NCBI GenBank assembly: GCA_003439945.1
Contig: QVRM01002491.1
Span: 496,001 to 560,000, forward strand
Source of the DNA: Dermanyssus gallinae
Lineage: Eukaryota > Arthropoda > Arachnida > Mesostigmata > Dermanyssidae
DNA: 64,000 nt
Direction of reading: 5' to 3'
In this document: positions 1-11,085 of the stretch, piece after piece
Layout of the letters: each line of letters starts with the position of its first letter
How positions within the stretch are numbered: position 1 is the stretch's first letter
Notes under the pieces: generated by a model
Told to the model about the DNA's origin: nothing
Seen by the model: the letters and a program-made list of their open reading frames with translations, nothing else
Database searches by the model: none
Program-made: the position numbers and the translations under genes

Positions 1-1495
1 CAGAACAAGTCTTCCTTCAAACCGATTGATTGCTGTTATTATAATTATTGTTGTTTACGTATCTCTTTTCCCAGCTTAGTAGATAAAGGCATCACTTAGA
101 TTGTTATTATTGTCGGTGTTCTTGAGCTCGACCTTTCCTTGCGTGTCATGCGGGTGCCGAAGCATATTAACTGGCGCTAAAGTGAGACTATTTGCGACTG
201 ACCGAACGGCATTCCGCCGCTTGGTTAGAGCCAGGTTCGCTAGGTTCTCATTGCTGTTCGTCGGATCCAAACATGCGATCGTTTGGGGGCACACTCAGAG
301 TATAAAGTGGGCAAACTAAATGGCCGGGCATTATCAGCATTTCCCTTGAGACAACGAAGTAGGCATTTTTACCTCCTCCTTTTCTTACTGGGCAGCGTAG
401 CTATGTTGCTTTGGCTTTGCAGAATACGGGCTCCTCGGGGCTCACTGGGCGACTCTGTCTCCCTTGCTCGCTCTCCGATCAGCAGTAGCAGCAGTTGGCC
501 TAGATCGTGTCGTTGACATAGTTAACGATAATCGCCTAGAATTATTGTATTTGTGAGACAGAAATATTGTTCAGTTGACATATGTGTGTGTTCGACAACA
601 AGGGGCTCTCGACGGGGATCGAATATATCAATATAGGAAAGATAAACAAGAAAAACATGCATAGTTTCGAGAGAGAGAGAGGCAGCTCGAAGGTAGTCAA
701 TGCTATGTCAGATCTTTACGCCGGACTCTGCTCAAAGTAGATAAAAATGAATAAGGCGGCAGATGACAGCTTTGCATCGGCCTGCATTCTGGAATAGAGC
801 TATAGATGAAGCCCCGATTTCGTTGACGTTAGGTTTTGCTACTAGGGGTTGTATGCATGTAATTTTTGTTGTAGTGTGTTGTTGAGTGTAGACTAGCTAG
901 GCTCATGTGCGCAGAACATGCAAGTGCCGCAATTTATTGATAACTTCGAGTTGTTAAACAATGTCGTCTAATGTCTGATGCAATGCAAAGTGTTTAGAAG
1001 GCACCGAACAAATACCTGCGCACGTTTGTACGCGCGTGAGTGCCTCTGTTCTGTTTATGCTCTTGTATTAGTTAGTGTGATTGTTATCGCCGTTTCAGTA
1101 TTCCTGTTGCTGCCGTTGTTTACTGCCCTTCCGCCCGATGCAAACGCTTCCGCGCCTAACCTAATTGTTAAGCAACCGCTCACCTTGGAGTAACACTACG
1201 TGAATTCGCCGTTTACGGTAAAAAAGTCGTGCAGATCGTGCGCGGGAGCAATTCGAATTCACGAAGGGTCGAGTTACACAGGACGCGATCCATGTACTCC
1301 AGTCGGAAGTTGAACGGCGTTGGCTGTGCCCGGAGGTCACTTGCAGGTCGTCTTTATCGAATGTGTCACTTACTAGTCGATTCACTTCGACATGCTGAGG
1401 TAGTGGTTCTTTCCTACGAGTGCTATCCAGCTTCTTTGTTGAAAAAGTAAGCAGGAAGGTCGATGAGACCTTTCAGCTGAGTTTAAACTCAGAAA
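1..1495. other. No recognised gene
   Basis: Short open frames of 70-77 codons occur on both strands, but none shows a recognisable motif, signal peptide or codon pattern, and they overlap each other. I see no repeat or RNA gene here apart from a short GA-rich run near 670. Confidence 0.5.
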
Positions 1496-2219
1496 ACCAT
1501 CTCAGTTGCCTTCTCCTTCCTTATCACAAACCTAGCCCGCTATGTGCGGGAGGACTTTAGAAACGCCGTCCTCGTTATGTATGCGGATGACATAGTAGTG
1601 GGTCATCGAGACCACGGCGCCATTTGTCGAATTGTCGGCGACGTAGAAAGTCAATTTTACCGTTAGTGTCTGCAAGTAAATTCGCGGAAGACGCAGGCCA
1701 ATAAGTTTCCGTGGGGGTCATTTGGCTGTAGCAAACGTAATACCCTGCTGAGGCCAACCGCCGAAGTTTGTCAACTCCTTCCCGTAATTGGATCTGAGAC
1801 TTCACTACACGGGAACGACATTTAGCCAGCACATCGGCGACACGACTATTGCCTCTATTCACACAGAGATGAGAGACCCTCGACAACTGTCTCTCAGTGC
1901 GGCAATGAGTCCTTTTAAGCTTAAGATTGTGCCAATGTTGAGCTACAGCCTTGGCAGGGTGTGGAGCTATCTTTTAGCGGCAAACTTTGCCAGCTAAAAT
2001 GATTTTTCACAATCGATATGAAATGTGTTTTTTAGTTGCCGCGGACGGCAAGAAACCACTTCTCGCCTTACTACAGGAGCACTTCTGCAATTTTGGAAAA
2101 GTGACCGAGGCTTCGACAGAGGTAGTGCAGTTAACCTCGCAGGGTGCTTTGGGAGAGAATGGCATGCACTAGTCGGCACGTGTGCCCAAGGTACATTGTG
2201 CATGGCTAATATCACTTAG
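1496..2219 (+). pseudogene. LINE reverse transcriptase relic
   Basis: Decayed fragment of a non-LTR retrotransposon pol gene. One frame reads ITNLARYVREDFRN and then VMYADDIVVGHR, the catalytic YADD box of a reverse transcriptase (codons 1580-1591), followed by a stop near 1660. A second frame (1788-1997) carries a typical post-RT thumb/connection segment, TTFSQHIGDTTIASI and then KLKIVPMLSYSLGRVW. The frame change and stops make it non-functional. The stretch from 2025 to 2219 may be the C-terminal tail in a third frame. It resembles Jockey/CR1-like animal LINEs, but the exact clade cannot be assigned by eye. It lies just upstream of an exon of a host gene and is probably intronic. Confidence 0.8.
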
Positions 2220-2297
2220 TATATCTTTTAATTGAAAGGGGGGGGGGGTTGGATGGTAATGCACCATCTTTTTGTATTGAAACATCTGTGATCCCGG

Positions 2298-2455
2298 TTT
2301 TTTTTTCGATCATGGTCGGTTTTAGTCCACTCCTGCATTGACCTTGTTTAAATCGGGAACCATGAAAACCATTTTAGGAGTGGCCGGTCTAGTTCTCGAA
2401 CCCAGGCCTCCCGAATGCAAGGCAAAGGCTTTTGCCACTAAGCCATCTTGCTCGG
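2298..2455 (-). mobile_element. tRNA-derived SINE, family A copy 1
   Basis: On the minus strand a tRNA-like head has an A-box (TGGCTTAGTGG) and a B-box (GGTTCGAGAAC). About 90 bp of unrelated body follows, then a short poly(A) (T run at 2298-2306 on the plus strand). A second, diverged copy at 20466-20572 aligns over head and body, which defines a family rather than a chance tRNA-like sequence. Confidence 0.7.
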
Positions 2456-2805
2456 TAAATTCGACTCAAGGATTTCAGCAAGTTGTCGATCAATGTATTT
2501 GTCGGCTCTGCTTGCAGATGTGCGCTAAATACCACACAGCGAGTTTACAGAGGCAAAGGCGGTCGTTTTCTCCCAATAAGACGGTTGCTAAAGTGCTAAA
2601 TTTGTATACAATGGCGATTATATTGAAATAAAGTACCACCTTAAAATGCAAAGGTATTGCGAAATAAACACTATGTATTGTTTGTTATTGTTGTTGTGGT
2701 CGTTTTGCCATCGCTATTGGGACTGATGTTACAGTGTTAAACATCACCGCTGCCGCTATAACGCAATGATTGTCGTTTATGCTGGTGAATGCAAATTTTT
2801 GACAG

Positions 2806-2958
2806 GGATCTGCCTGCGTCGTTGGTGGTCAGCGATGATGAAGAGGTGTACGTGAAAATCCAGCTCAGCCCGTGTGATACGGCTAAACATAAAGAGAACC
2901 GTCATAAGACGCGTCCGGTCAGGACCACTTCAACGGGCATTGTCGAATTCGACGAAAC
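2806..2958 (+). CDS. C2-domain protein, internal exon
   Basis: A 153-nt exon with a strong acceptor (TTTTTGACAG) and a consensus donor (GTAAGTC); it enters and leaves in phase 2. The reading frame is open throughout. Its translation runs from EEVYVKIQLSPC to KTRPVRTTSTGIVEFDE, the pattern of C2 beta strands 3-5 (x-Y-V-K-x-x-L-x-P, then K-T-R-x-x, then F-x-E). C2 domains bind phospholipid, often with calcium, in membrane trafficking and signalling proteins. It joins in phase to the exon at 6301-6504, which continues the same fold. The Asp pattern for calcium binding is incomplete, so it may be a calcium-independent C2. A synaptotagmin-14/16-like or WWC-like parent is possible but unproven. Upstream exons lie outside what I can recognise. 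Confidence 0.68.
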
Positions 2959-5900
2959 GTAAGTCGTAAGCCTTGCGTCACTGAACCGAATGTAATTGAA
3001 GTGACCTAAGAGTGAAGTAAGCTTGATTAGCAATGAAGCTAAAATTATGCAGTTTGCTTATTCAGCTTTAAAATAAATTTCCGACCGACGCGTAGTAGTA
3101 AAATATGACAGATCATTTGCGGAGGCAAAGATATTGAATTGGTTAGAAAAATCCCGCCATACAATTCAAGCACAAAATCTGATTGGAGCCGACTTTTTCA
3201 CACTGAAATATTTATTGGGTTATCTGTATAGAATTTTGTTAGACCAACTTAGACCCACGATTAGGTGGATTCAGAAGCTCCTTTTCCTAGAACATCCTAG
3301 GCTGATGTGCAAGAGTTATCCAACTGAACTTTCAAAGCGTATTATCTTTAAGAGGCTATTTTACAAAAAAACTATCTGAAGAAAGATAATCGTCCTAAAG
3401 GACCGTTCTGAGACACTACAGACACTTTCTAATAGGGACACATTTAACATTGGAGTTCCATTTTTTACTGTGCATTTGTAGTCTTCCGAAGGATAAGGTT
3501 TCTATCTCATTTCCGTGTTTGTAGCGACCTCCGTATTCAGTGCAAAGTAAGAGCGTAAACTCCTTAGACTCTAAATACCTAATTAGCGCAATGAACTAGT
3601 CCGCTTTCGGGGCAGCAAGTTCTTGGTTTGCAACTTGTCTATATTTAGCAGTCCCTTCGCGACAATTTCCAACTTTTTCCATTCTATCACCTTATTATGG
3701 TTTAACCTGTGCGAAATTCCAGATGTCGTCCAGGGTTGGGGTCTTTTCTGCCTTCTGAGAAAAGTTGAGCAAGTGCAACATCTCCTTAATTTTTTAGAGG
3801 CACATGTGTTAGACAATAATAGCAGTCTCGAGAAGATAACATACTCGGATAGTTTAATAAAGAAGTTAAATTTAGAACTCTATGTGCCTCTCTGGGAGCT
3901 AAGGAAAACATGACATGAAAGTATTTATGACATAATATTCCTTATTTATCAGGGCGCTACAAACATAAGTACAGTCTTAACTGTCAAATTATTTTAACGT
4001 GCCGATTGAAAACAATCTTTGTAGTCGTACTTCTACTGATTTGAAATTTTTCGGCTACTCCGTCACTCAACTATCGATCTTCTATTTCGACTTATTCATT
4101 CCTTTTTAACTCCCATCTTTTACGTGATGTACACAACTCCCGTCTTGTTGCTGCGGAAGTTAAATATACTGATGTGGGCATCTACCTTGACCCGATATAT
4201 CATCTTGCTGAAGACCGTCCGCAAAAGCTAGAGAGCGTTCCCCGATATAGTAGCTCCGTGACCTTACAATCGATCGCATCAGTGAATGAGAAATTATCTT
4301 TAGTAAAGGTATCAATAATCTATGAGATAATATCTCGATCGTCACAAAATGTGTTGCACGGTCGGCCGTGTAATCTGCCCTGTAAAGAAAAAATATTCAC
4401 AATATTCTTTCTTTCTGATAGACTGCATTTAAAGCTCAATCTTGGTACCCGTCAAGAGGGGCAATACTACTGTATGTGTGGCAGGCGTTTGTGTGCATAT
4501 ATATATATATATAATCTATAGTTGGTCGCCAAACATCGCACTTTTAGTACGTAGCCACGCAAGGCTAGCAGAATAAGCTACATAAGTATCTCAAGCTAAC
4601 GTGAGTTTACAGTTTCATGCCAATGGTACTGGACACACTACGTAGGCCGCTCTAGCTCATCATACAACGTCATCGTATCCGAGCGATTAACGTCTACCGC
4701 TGGTTACAAACTAGAAGTTTCCTTTTTTGCCAGAGGCTAAATATCAATAAAACGTACGAATTAAATATGAATACAACAAATATCAATCCGGAAACAGTTA
4801 GTGACCTTGTACTGAGTGACGGTTATGTAGTTACACGCTACCAGCTGCGCGTGGATGCTGTCGCATCCCGAGTAATATCGTTTGGCGGAGAAGAAAAGTA
4901 AACGTACATCACTGTATATATTACTGTGTTTAAACTTGGCTTATGGGCTTTCTTTTTATGGGAGTGCAGTAGCAGGACAATGCTAATCGTCGAAGAGGAA
5001 AAATATTTCTAATTGGGCAGGACTACGAATGGCAATATCTCGTGTTTTCTAGAGTAATGCATTAATTGCCCAAGCCAACATTGCCAACACGTTATGACTA
5101 GTCAACAGGACATCAAACGCTAGTGCGAGTGCGTTTTTATCGGGGCTTTCGCCTCTGGCGTAGGCTATTAATTTAAGCACATATTACTTAGTTACCTAGC
5201 TTGAAAAGACGATAAGACTAATAACAACTACGCTCGATGTATGACAGTCTATTTTAACGTCCGCTGGAACTCAGTCTCCCCAATTCCTCCTTTATGGGTG
5301 GTGCGTAAATATATGTCATTGCGCAGTAATACGACATCTCCGTGCAATTGGGGCTGTCCCTTTGTCTAATTGTAACAAATTCTCAGGGGCCCGCTCTCCA
5401 ATCATATAATTAATAACTAGCTAATCAGTAGCTAGCCTCTGTCTCGGTGTAATCGGAAGCGCTTGTCAGCCAAGTTTATATTTGCAAATTGCTACCTAGG
5501 TTTATGGAAGGTCATCTCTTAGATGACAACTCGACACCGACAAGAAGTTTTTCGTATTCATAATAAGGGGGTTGATAACAGGTCAGACCTTGGTATTGCC
5601 AAAAATAAAACTTGATGCTGTTCGTCGCTAGCAATGTCAGTTTTTACGATTTACAAATGTTGGCCTATAATTGTTACGTATTTGACCGCAAGAGTTTCAC
5701 TAAATAGTGCATTCTTCGAAAATGGTACTGTGTATGTTACATTGTGTAATATAAACGATTAAAAATATATAAAGCATAGATCAATATCTTATATTGCAAA
5801 CGACATATATCTACATCATTGATGGATGAAGAGCGCATATCATTTTTTACACCAACGTACGCAACTATTGGTAGACTTTCTGCAGCTCCTTTATACGAAG

Positions 5901-6300
5901 GATACAAAGAACAAAATTGTCTGACAAGTAAATTACTGCAGACGTGAGCACAGACATTATACTTTACTGACTTAAATGCTACGTAATCATCTAATTTAAT
6001 ACCTCATGATCATTCAAGCCTAAGCCGTTAAAATTTTATAATTGGGAGTGCATTGTGGCTCATTAGGGAAAGAAGAAATTTGTAGGAAATAAAGAGAAAG
6101 TAACTAGGTACCCATGTCGAATACGTAAACAAATTAATTGAATCTGGCTGGGAAAAATTGTTTGCTTAAATATGCATAGGAACATGATCTCATCAGTTTG
6201 ATACGCCGAATGTATGACCCATTGACGCATCTGTTTGTGTATGCATTTTTGTTGTGCTGTGTTACTGGCGACGGACGACGGTCGAATGGGTTGCGTACAG
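2959..6300 (+). other. Intron of the C2 gene (inferred)
   Basis: Non-coding stretch between the two C2 exons, beginning GTAAGTC and ending GCGTACAG. It contains no recognised gene. Scattered open frames of 61-115 codons (for example 3623-3913 and 4174-4521) have no recognisable motifs. It is AT-rich with a short (TA)n near 4500. Confidence 0.55.
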
Positions 6301-6504
6301 CGTGGAGCTGGACGTAGCGCCTCATGAGCTATCGCTCGTGTCGCTCCTGTTGCAGCTTCGTTGTCGGAACACGAAACGGTCCACAGTGTCAAGCGTCTTC
6401 AACGTCAATAAACGCATGAACCATAATGCAGCTAAACGAAAACTACTTGGACAACTCAACCTGTCGCTAGACCAACTCGACGGAGTCACCGCACTGACCG
6501 AATG
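6301..6504 (+). CDS. C2-domain protein, internal exon
   Basis: A 204-nt exon (phase 2 in, phase 2 out) continuing the C2 domain begun at 2806. The junction codon AC|C gives Thr, and the joined product reads VEFDE-T-VELDVAPHELS, as expected where C2 strand 5 leads into strand 6. Then come LVSLLLQLRC and KRKLLGQLNLSLDQL, matching the L-x-V and L-L-G-x-x-x-x-L core of C2 strands 6-7, and the exon ends at LTE plus the first two bases of a probable Trp codon. The acceptor ACAG is the first AG after a T-rich tract about 45 nt upstream, with no earlier AG, which supports its use. The donor is GTAAGTT. An insert rich in Arg/Lys/Asn between strands 6 and 7 is longer than usual for C2. Confidence 0.68.
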
Positions 6505-6521
6505 GTAAGTTCATACTTTAC

Positions 6522-6523
<2 letters not shown>

Positions 6524-6581
<58 letters not shown>
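6524..6581. repeat. (AT)n microsatellite
   Basis: Near-uninterrupted AT dinucleotide run starting 20 nt after the donor of the C2 exon, at the very start of its intron. Confidence 0.95.
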
Positions 6582-6583
<2 letters not shown>

Positions 6584-7604
6584 ATAAAACATACGAACAA
6601 TATGCACGGACTTATCATCATCTTATTATCATCAATCCACAATTTGTTTTCGTCAGAAACTTTTTCATTTTTTTATACATGTGAGACGCTTCCTACACAC
6701 GCTTATGTGCTAGTACTTGATGGCTGTACATTTGTTAATAACAAGTCCTAGCTGTTTTCATCACGATTAGAGAAATAACATTTCTAAGAACTTTCATGAT
6801 AGCTCTAAATCACAAATATCGTAATACATTATTATTTATAGTGACTTATACATAAGACTTGTTAAGCTTAGAGTCAGCGTTGAGAGAGATTGGAGTGACA
6901 GAAAACTTGGTTTGATTACTATTGGTAAGGACATTCCACTAATTGTGTGCTTGTATTTTAGCAAACCCTAGTCACTCTTACAGATATTAAGGCGATTATT
7001 GTGATTCTAGAGTTAAATAGTGGGGGCACGTTTAAGCACCTTCTGCCAATAAGACAAATACAGGTTAGCATAAAGGAGGTTTGTTAAGATGTGTGTCAGA
7101 AAGGTCCGACAATTGCCAGGTGACCATTTCGCTACCGATAATGCAAAAGGCAAAATAATCAGATATGCGAATATTCTCGTATATTCGTTCGAGCCATTTT
7201 GACGTGGAGTTGAGTGATTATTTACGACCCCGCATGTCTGTCGATTTGTCAAAACGTGCCCGGCTCATGTGAATAATGTATGTGCATGGCAAATCACGCG
7301 TGTCATTCGTCACGCAATCACCCAATCATTTGCAGCTCACTTGTAATACAACATCATGCCTTTAATATAAGAGGATTTTTAGGAATATCGCATAATGGCA
7401 TATCTCTCTGCTAGCACCTTAACGGTCCCTCTATGAAAATAAGTCTCCGTTGAAAGGTTCTGGAAAAATAACATCTTGTTTCAATAGCGCTGGAAGGTAA
7501 TGTAATGAGGTCGTGCATAATTAACTCACTTAAAATATAAATAAATGTGAAATAAATTTGTGATTTGCACAAAAAATCCAATAAAGCATTTCCCAGTTAC
7601 ACAA

Positions 7605-7830
7605 AGTGTCGACTTTTTGGATCACCTGCCTGGTCCTGGCCAGGAGCATCCACAATCTCAAACGCAAAAGGGCAGAATCCGCGGGGCACCCGATTGATGA
7701 GTATTTTCTTAATTTGCTGGATTCCGCAAGGTGGGGCGCAAACTAGCATTTTGCCTCACTTGAATGGTGCAAGTGTCACCCCGTCTGGACGCCTGCCGTT
7801 CTCCTCGCAAAGCCCCGGCAGTCTAAGTAT
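7605..7830 (-). pseudogene. Relic of a restriction-like-endonuclease LINE
   Basis: The minus-strand translation reads GLCEENGRRPDGVTLAPFK, a stop, then GKMLV, followed after a deletion by IKKILINRVPRGFCPFAFE. This is collinear with the C-terminal endonuclease region of the better preserved copy at 52678-54075 (EDGKRPDGMTLAPFERGKML). The segment between the RPD motif and the KYSS-like motif has been lost, so the copy is dead. It sits about 150 bp upstream of the mariner. Confidence 0.75.
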
Positions 7831-7981
7831 GCACGGACAACCGCATGACATACGAGCTCTGCTAAATACCTTATTTTTCTGGAAAAATCGCCTTGCCGTA
7901 GATTAGTCCAATTATGCCAAAATGGTATCCTTTATGTCCTGATTCAATCGCTCGCAAGAGTGCTTTACTGCCAGATAGATA

Positions 7982-8010
7982 CGAGGTGTGTTCAAAACGT
8001 ATCGCGACTT
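7982..8010 (+). repeat. Left terminal inverted repeat of mariner
   Basis: Begins CGAGGTGTGTTCAAAA directly after a TA dinucleotide; pairs with 9273-9301 with one mismatch. Confidence 0.95.
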
Positions 8011-8186
8011 TTGAATTTTCGCGGGTTACGTATATTCGAATTTCGATTTTTTGTGGCGTGATGTTGGTACTCATGTCTCTCACTTATGCCGACAAGCTCG
8101 GCCATTTTGAATGTTCACTTAATTGTTGACAGCTGCTTTGCTTGCACGTGTTTTGGATCGTCTTCGATTTTTACCTATTCAAAAAA

Positions 8187-9248
8187 ATGGATCAAAGAAC
8201 CTGTATCAAATTTTGTGTGAAAAACGAAATTAAGTGCGCGGATGCATTCCGAATGTTGACTGTGGCATACGGAGAAGCTACCTTGGACCGAAGCAACGTT
8301 TATCGGTGGTACAAAATGTTCTCAGAAGGCCGAGAAGATGTGAACGACGAAGAGCGTGCCGGACGCCCGAGCACTTCAACAACAGACGAAAAAATTAATG
8401 AAGTGGAGAAAATGGTATTGGCCAATCGTCGAATCACCGTTAGAGAAGTTGCTGAGGACCTAAACATATCGATTGGCTCGTGCCATTCGATTTTTATCAA
8501 TGATTTGGGCATGAGACGGGTCACCGCGAAATTCGTACCAAGATTGCTCAATTGCGACCAAAAACAGCATCGCATGAACATTGCTAATGAGATGTTGGAC
8601 TCTGTCCGCGACGACCCAAATTTGCTCCAGAGGGTCATAACTGGTGACGAATCGTGGGTTTATGGTTATGATGTGGAAACCAAAGCTCAATCATCTCAAT
8701 GGAAGCTGCCGCACGAACCAAGACCGAAAAAAGCGCGCCAAGTTCGGTCGAATGTGAAGGTTTTGCTGACAGTTTTCTTCGATTGCAGGGGCGTGGTGCA
8801 TCATGAGCTCTTGCCACAGGGTAGAACGGTCAATAAGGAATATTACCTGCAAGTTATGCGCAATTTGCGCGAAGCAATCCGCCAGAAACGCCCGGATTTG
8901 TGGAAGAACAAAAATTGGCTTTTGCACCACGATAACGCCCCTGCTCACACATCGTTGCTTGTGCGCGAGTTTTTGGCCAAAAACAACACACTAATGATGC
9001 CGCAGCCACCGTATTCCCCAGATCTGGCCCCCTGTGACTTTTTCTTGTTCCCTAAACTGAAGAGGCCCATGAAAGGACGACGTTACGCTACGCTTGACGA
9101 GATAAAGACGGCATCGAAAGAGGAGCTGAACAAGATTAAAAAAAATGTTTTTTTGAAGTGCTTCGAAGATTGGAAAAACCGTTGGCACAAGTGTATAATA
9201 TCTCATGGGGATTACTTTGAAGGGGACAAAATAGATATTCATGAATAA
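8187..9248 (+). CDS. Mariner transposase, DD34D
   Basis: Transposase that binds the element's own TIRs and catalyses excision and TA-targeted insertion in the nucleus. The ATG at 8187 is chosen because the product then starts MDQRTCIKF, the normal mariner N-terminus, and has 353 residues, the usual family length; an upstream in-frame ATG at 8142 would add 15 atypical residues. Residues 1-120 form the bipartite helix-turn-helix DNA-binding region (DRSNVYRWYKMF; then RRITVREVAEDLNIS) joined by a GRPS linker. FVPRLL at 117-122 occupies the place of the conserved WVPHEL. The catalytic triad is D154 (TGDESW), D249 (HHDNAPAH) and D284 (YSPDLAPCDFF), with 34 residues between the last two. No stop or frameshift is visible, so it could be active or very recently active. 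Confidence 0.97.
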   Translation: MDQRTCIKFCVKNEIKCADAFRMLTVAYGEATLDRSNVYRWYKMFSEGREDVNDEERAGRPSTSTTDEKINEVEKMVLANRRITVREVAEDLNISIGSCHSIFINDLGMRRVTAKFVPRLLNCDQKQHRMNIANEMLDSVRDDPNLLQRVITGDESWVYGYDVETKAQSSQWKLPHEPRPKKARQVRSNVKVLLTVFFDCRGVVHHELLPQGRTVNKEYYLQVMRNLREAIRQKRPDLWKNKNWLLHHDNAPAHTSLLVREFLAKNNTLMMPQPPYSPDLAPCDFFLFPKLKRPMKGRRYATLDEIKTASKEELNKIKKNVFLKCFEDWKNRWHKCIISHGDYFEGDKIDIHE

Positions 9249-9272
9249 ATGAATAATTTTTGAAAAAAACAC

Positions 9273-9301
9273 AAGTCGCGATACTTTTTGAACACACCTC
9301 G
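9273..9301 (-). repeat. Right terminal inverted repeat of mariner
   Basis: Reverse complement of 7982-8010 with one mismatch, ending at the flanking TA (9302-9303). The transposase stop lies 24 bp before it. Confidence 0.95.
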
Positions 9302-11063
9302 TATTAGCCGAAATAGTAGCTTAAATTAGGCTCACTTGCTCCTCTCCTTTAGTTTCGTAACATCAAAACGTGATCTTCAAGGGGAAAAGTCGAGTTGATG
9401 AAGGCAGGCTTTTTCTTCATGTACCACGGGTCGGTAGACGTAGATACTTACGAGGCATAAACGGAAATGCTAAGAAACGTTTTTTTAACCTTTGCGATTC
9501 GTTCCCATAGTGTAACCTGGATTCGCCTCAATATTAAATCCTGTGTGAAAATAGGTCACGACATGGCGGCTTACCGAGTCTACCGACAGTCCAAACTTGA
9601 CTTAGAACGTTGTTGTTAATTTTAATTTATGGGATGGGTAGTCTGGTCATTTTCGCGCACGTGTAATATTGGTCGTCCATTTTTGGCTGTTGTAATGCAA
9701 AAAATGCCACTCTGGCATAATTTTTAATATTTTCTTCACGGCTCCATTCGTTAAACGAGTGATCTTCTATAACTTACAGAACAAACCGCACAAATCTACT
9801 ATTGAGTTTTCATTATTAGGAATTTATACAAGTTACAGGTAGTTGTCAAACTAATTTTTGTTCGCAACAATGCGTATTTTACACATCTAACACATCTCGG
9901 TGGTGTGCACTAATTGTACTTAAAACACGGACCCAGATGATGCCCTATGACTGATCGACTGAAACGTTGCCGAGCGACCCTTTAGGGGAGGCCTAGATTA
10001 TTTGCGTAGTTAAGCTTTTTAGGTAAAGCAAACGTTATTCCTTTGCTCATTAGTCAATAAGTCATTGTCGTTTGCGCTCAACAGTTATGCAGATAGGGAG
10101 AGAGTAGAATCTGCGCAGTTGCTTACTGGTTACGTGAAAAGTAAAATTCGGGATATACCGCTTTCTGCTTAACATACTGCATGTGAGTAGTTTTTATTCG
10201 GTGCATATTCGGTGCACTCGTTGCAGCAAATGTTACTCGTTGATTCCGCTCTTAATTTAATGATGACTTCTAACAATTAAACACACTCGCTTGCAGTGCA
10301 CAGGCCAGCACACAGCTTGTAAGATTTCTGTATGCGCAGGTTGTACATCGATGATGTGTACATAAGGCTACTAGTTATATAGGCCAAATAGTAGACACAG
10401 CTGCAGCGACGCATTTGTTGCCGGCCTGCGACTTACCCAGATGCTTTACATTACTTACTGCGACTTACCCAGGCAACGTTATTTACATTCAGTCCTGCAA
10501 ATTCGTATCACGGGTACAATCGTTTTAATGCCAGACTATGCTGTTAGAATAAACAGCGCAAAATGCAGAATTACAGTCACAGCAATATGTTGAATATCGC
10601 CGTGGGGTACATTATATAATGTAAAATTTTAAATTATTAGCCAATCGGTGCCGTTTAGGGTCACATACGAGGCAATCAACTAAACCGCAAAAATATTTTA
10701 TTTACGGGACTTTGATTAATGTGTTCGCAGTAGATGCATCGTCATTGCTTTTATTGCTAAAACTGGTATTTAGTTAAGTTGACACCGATTTATATATAAC
10801 CAGCTAATCAAACTCGTGTCATAGCCCTTAAATTATTGACGAACTAAGGGCCATTAACAAGTGGCTAAAATGCGAATATTATTTCGCCAGCTCCGGTAAT
10901 CAAGCATAACCCAAAGCAATGTAATTTAATGCGTACTGTGAGCGAAACATAATAGCATAGGCATAGTTTGTTTAACCTGTAAGATATTATATTTCTAGTG
11001 TGCAACTAGTGACTTGGTAATTTTGACCGCTTGATGGCAATGTTACGCTTTGTTGTATTTCAG

Positions 11064-11085
11064 GTACTTCTTGTCGCCCGCGTAG
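11064..11085 (+). CDS. Candidate terminal exon of the C2 gene
   Basis: After a good acceptor (TTGTTGTATTTCAG) the phase-2 junction from the 6301-6504 exon makes TG|G, giving Trp. Translation then continues YFLSPA and a stop (TAG at 11083). C2 domains commonly close with W-Y-x-L, so TEW-YFLSPA is an attractive end. A second acceptor 42 bp downstream (AG ending at 11105) is also in phase and also gives W-Y, followed by a longer open frame to about 11284, so the true splice is ambiguous. Only six residues are judged here. Confidence 0.33.

Larger units (their letters stand above)
7982..9301 (+). mobile_element. Complete mariner transposon (1320 bp)
   Basis: A Tc1/mariner-superfamily DNA transposon that moves by cut-and-paste. 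The outer ends are 29-bp terminal inverted repeats (7982-8010 and 9273-9301) that match at 28 of 29 positions. The element is flanked on each side by the TA dinucleotide expected from mariner target duplication (7980-7981 and 9302-9303). A single uninterrupted transposase frame fills most of the interior. Length, TIRs, TSD and open frame are all those of an intact autonomous copy. It is inserted in AT-rich non-coding DNA, probably an intron of the C2 gene, in the same orientation as that gene. Confidence 0.96.
6505..11063 (+). other. Second intron of the C2 gene (inferred)
   Basis: Region between the C2 exon and the candidate terminal exon at 11064. It holds a microsatellite, a minus-strand LINE relic (7605-7830) and a full mariner (7982-9301). 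The 9304-11063 part is AT-rich without any recognised gene, RNA or repeat. The assignment depends on the 11064 exon being real. Confidence 0.4.

Noticed and set aside
6502..6684. Open frames dominated by alternating Tyr-Ile (also at 12.1, 22.4, 34.3 and 25.8 kb)
   Set aside because: They are translations of (AT)n microsatellites, not proteins.
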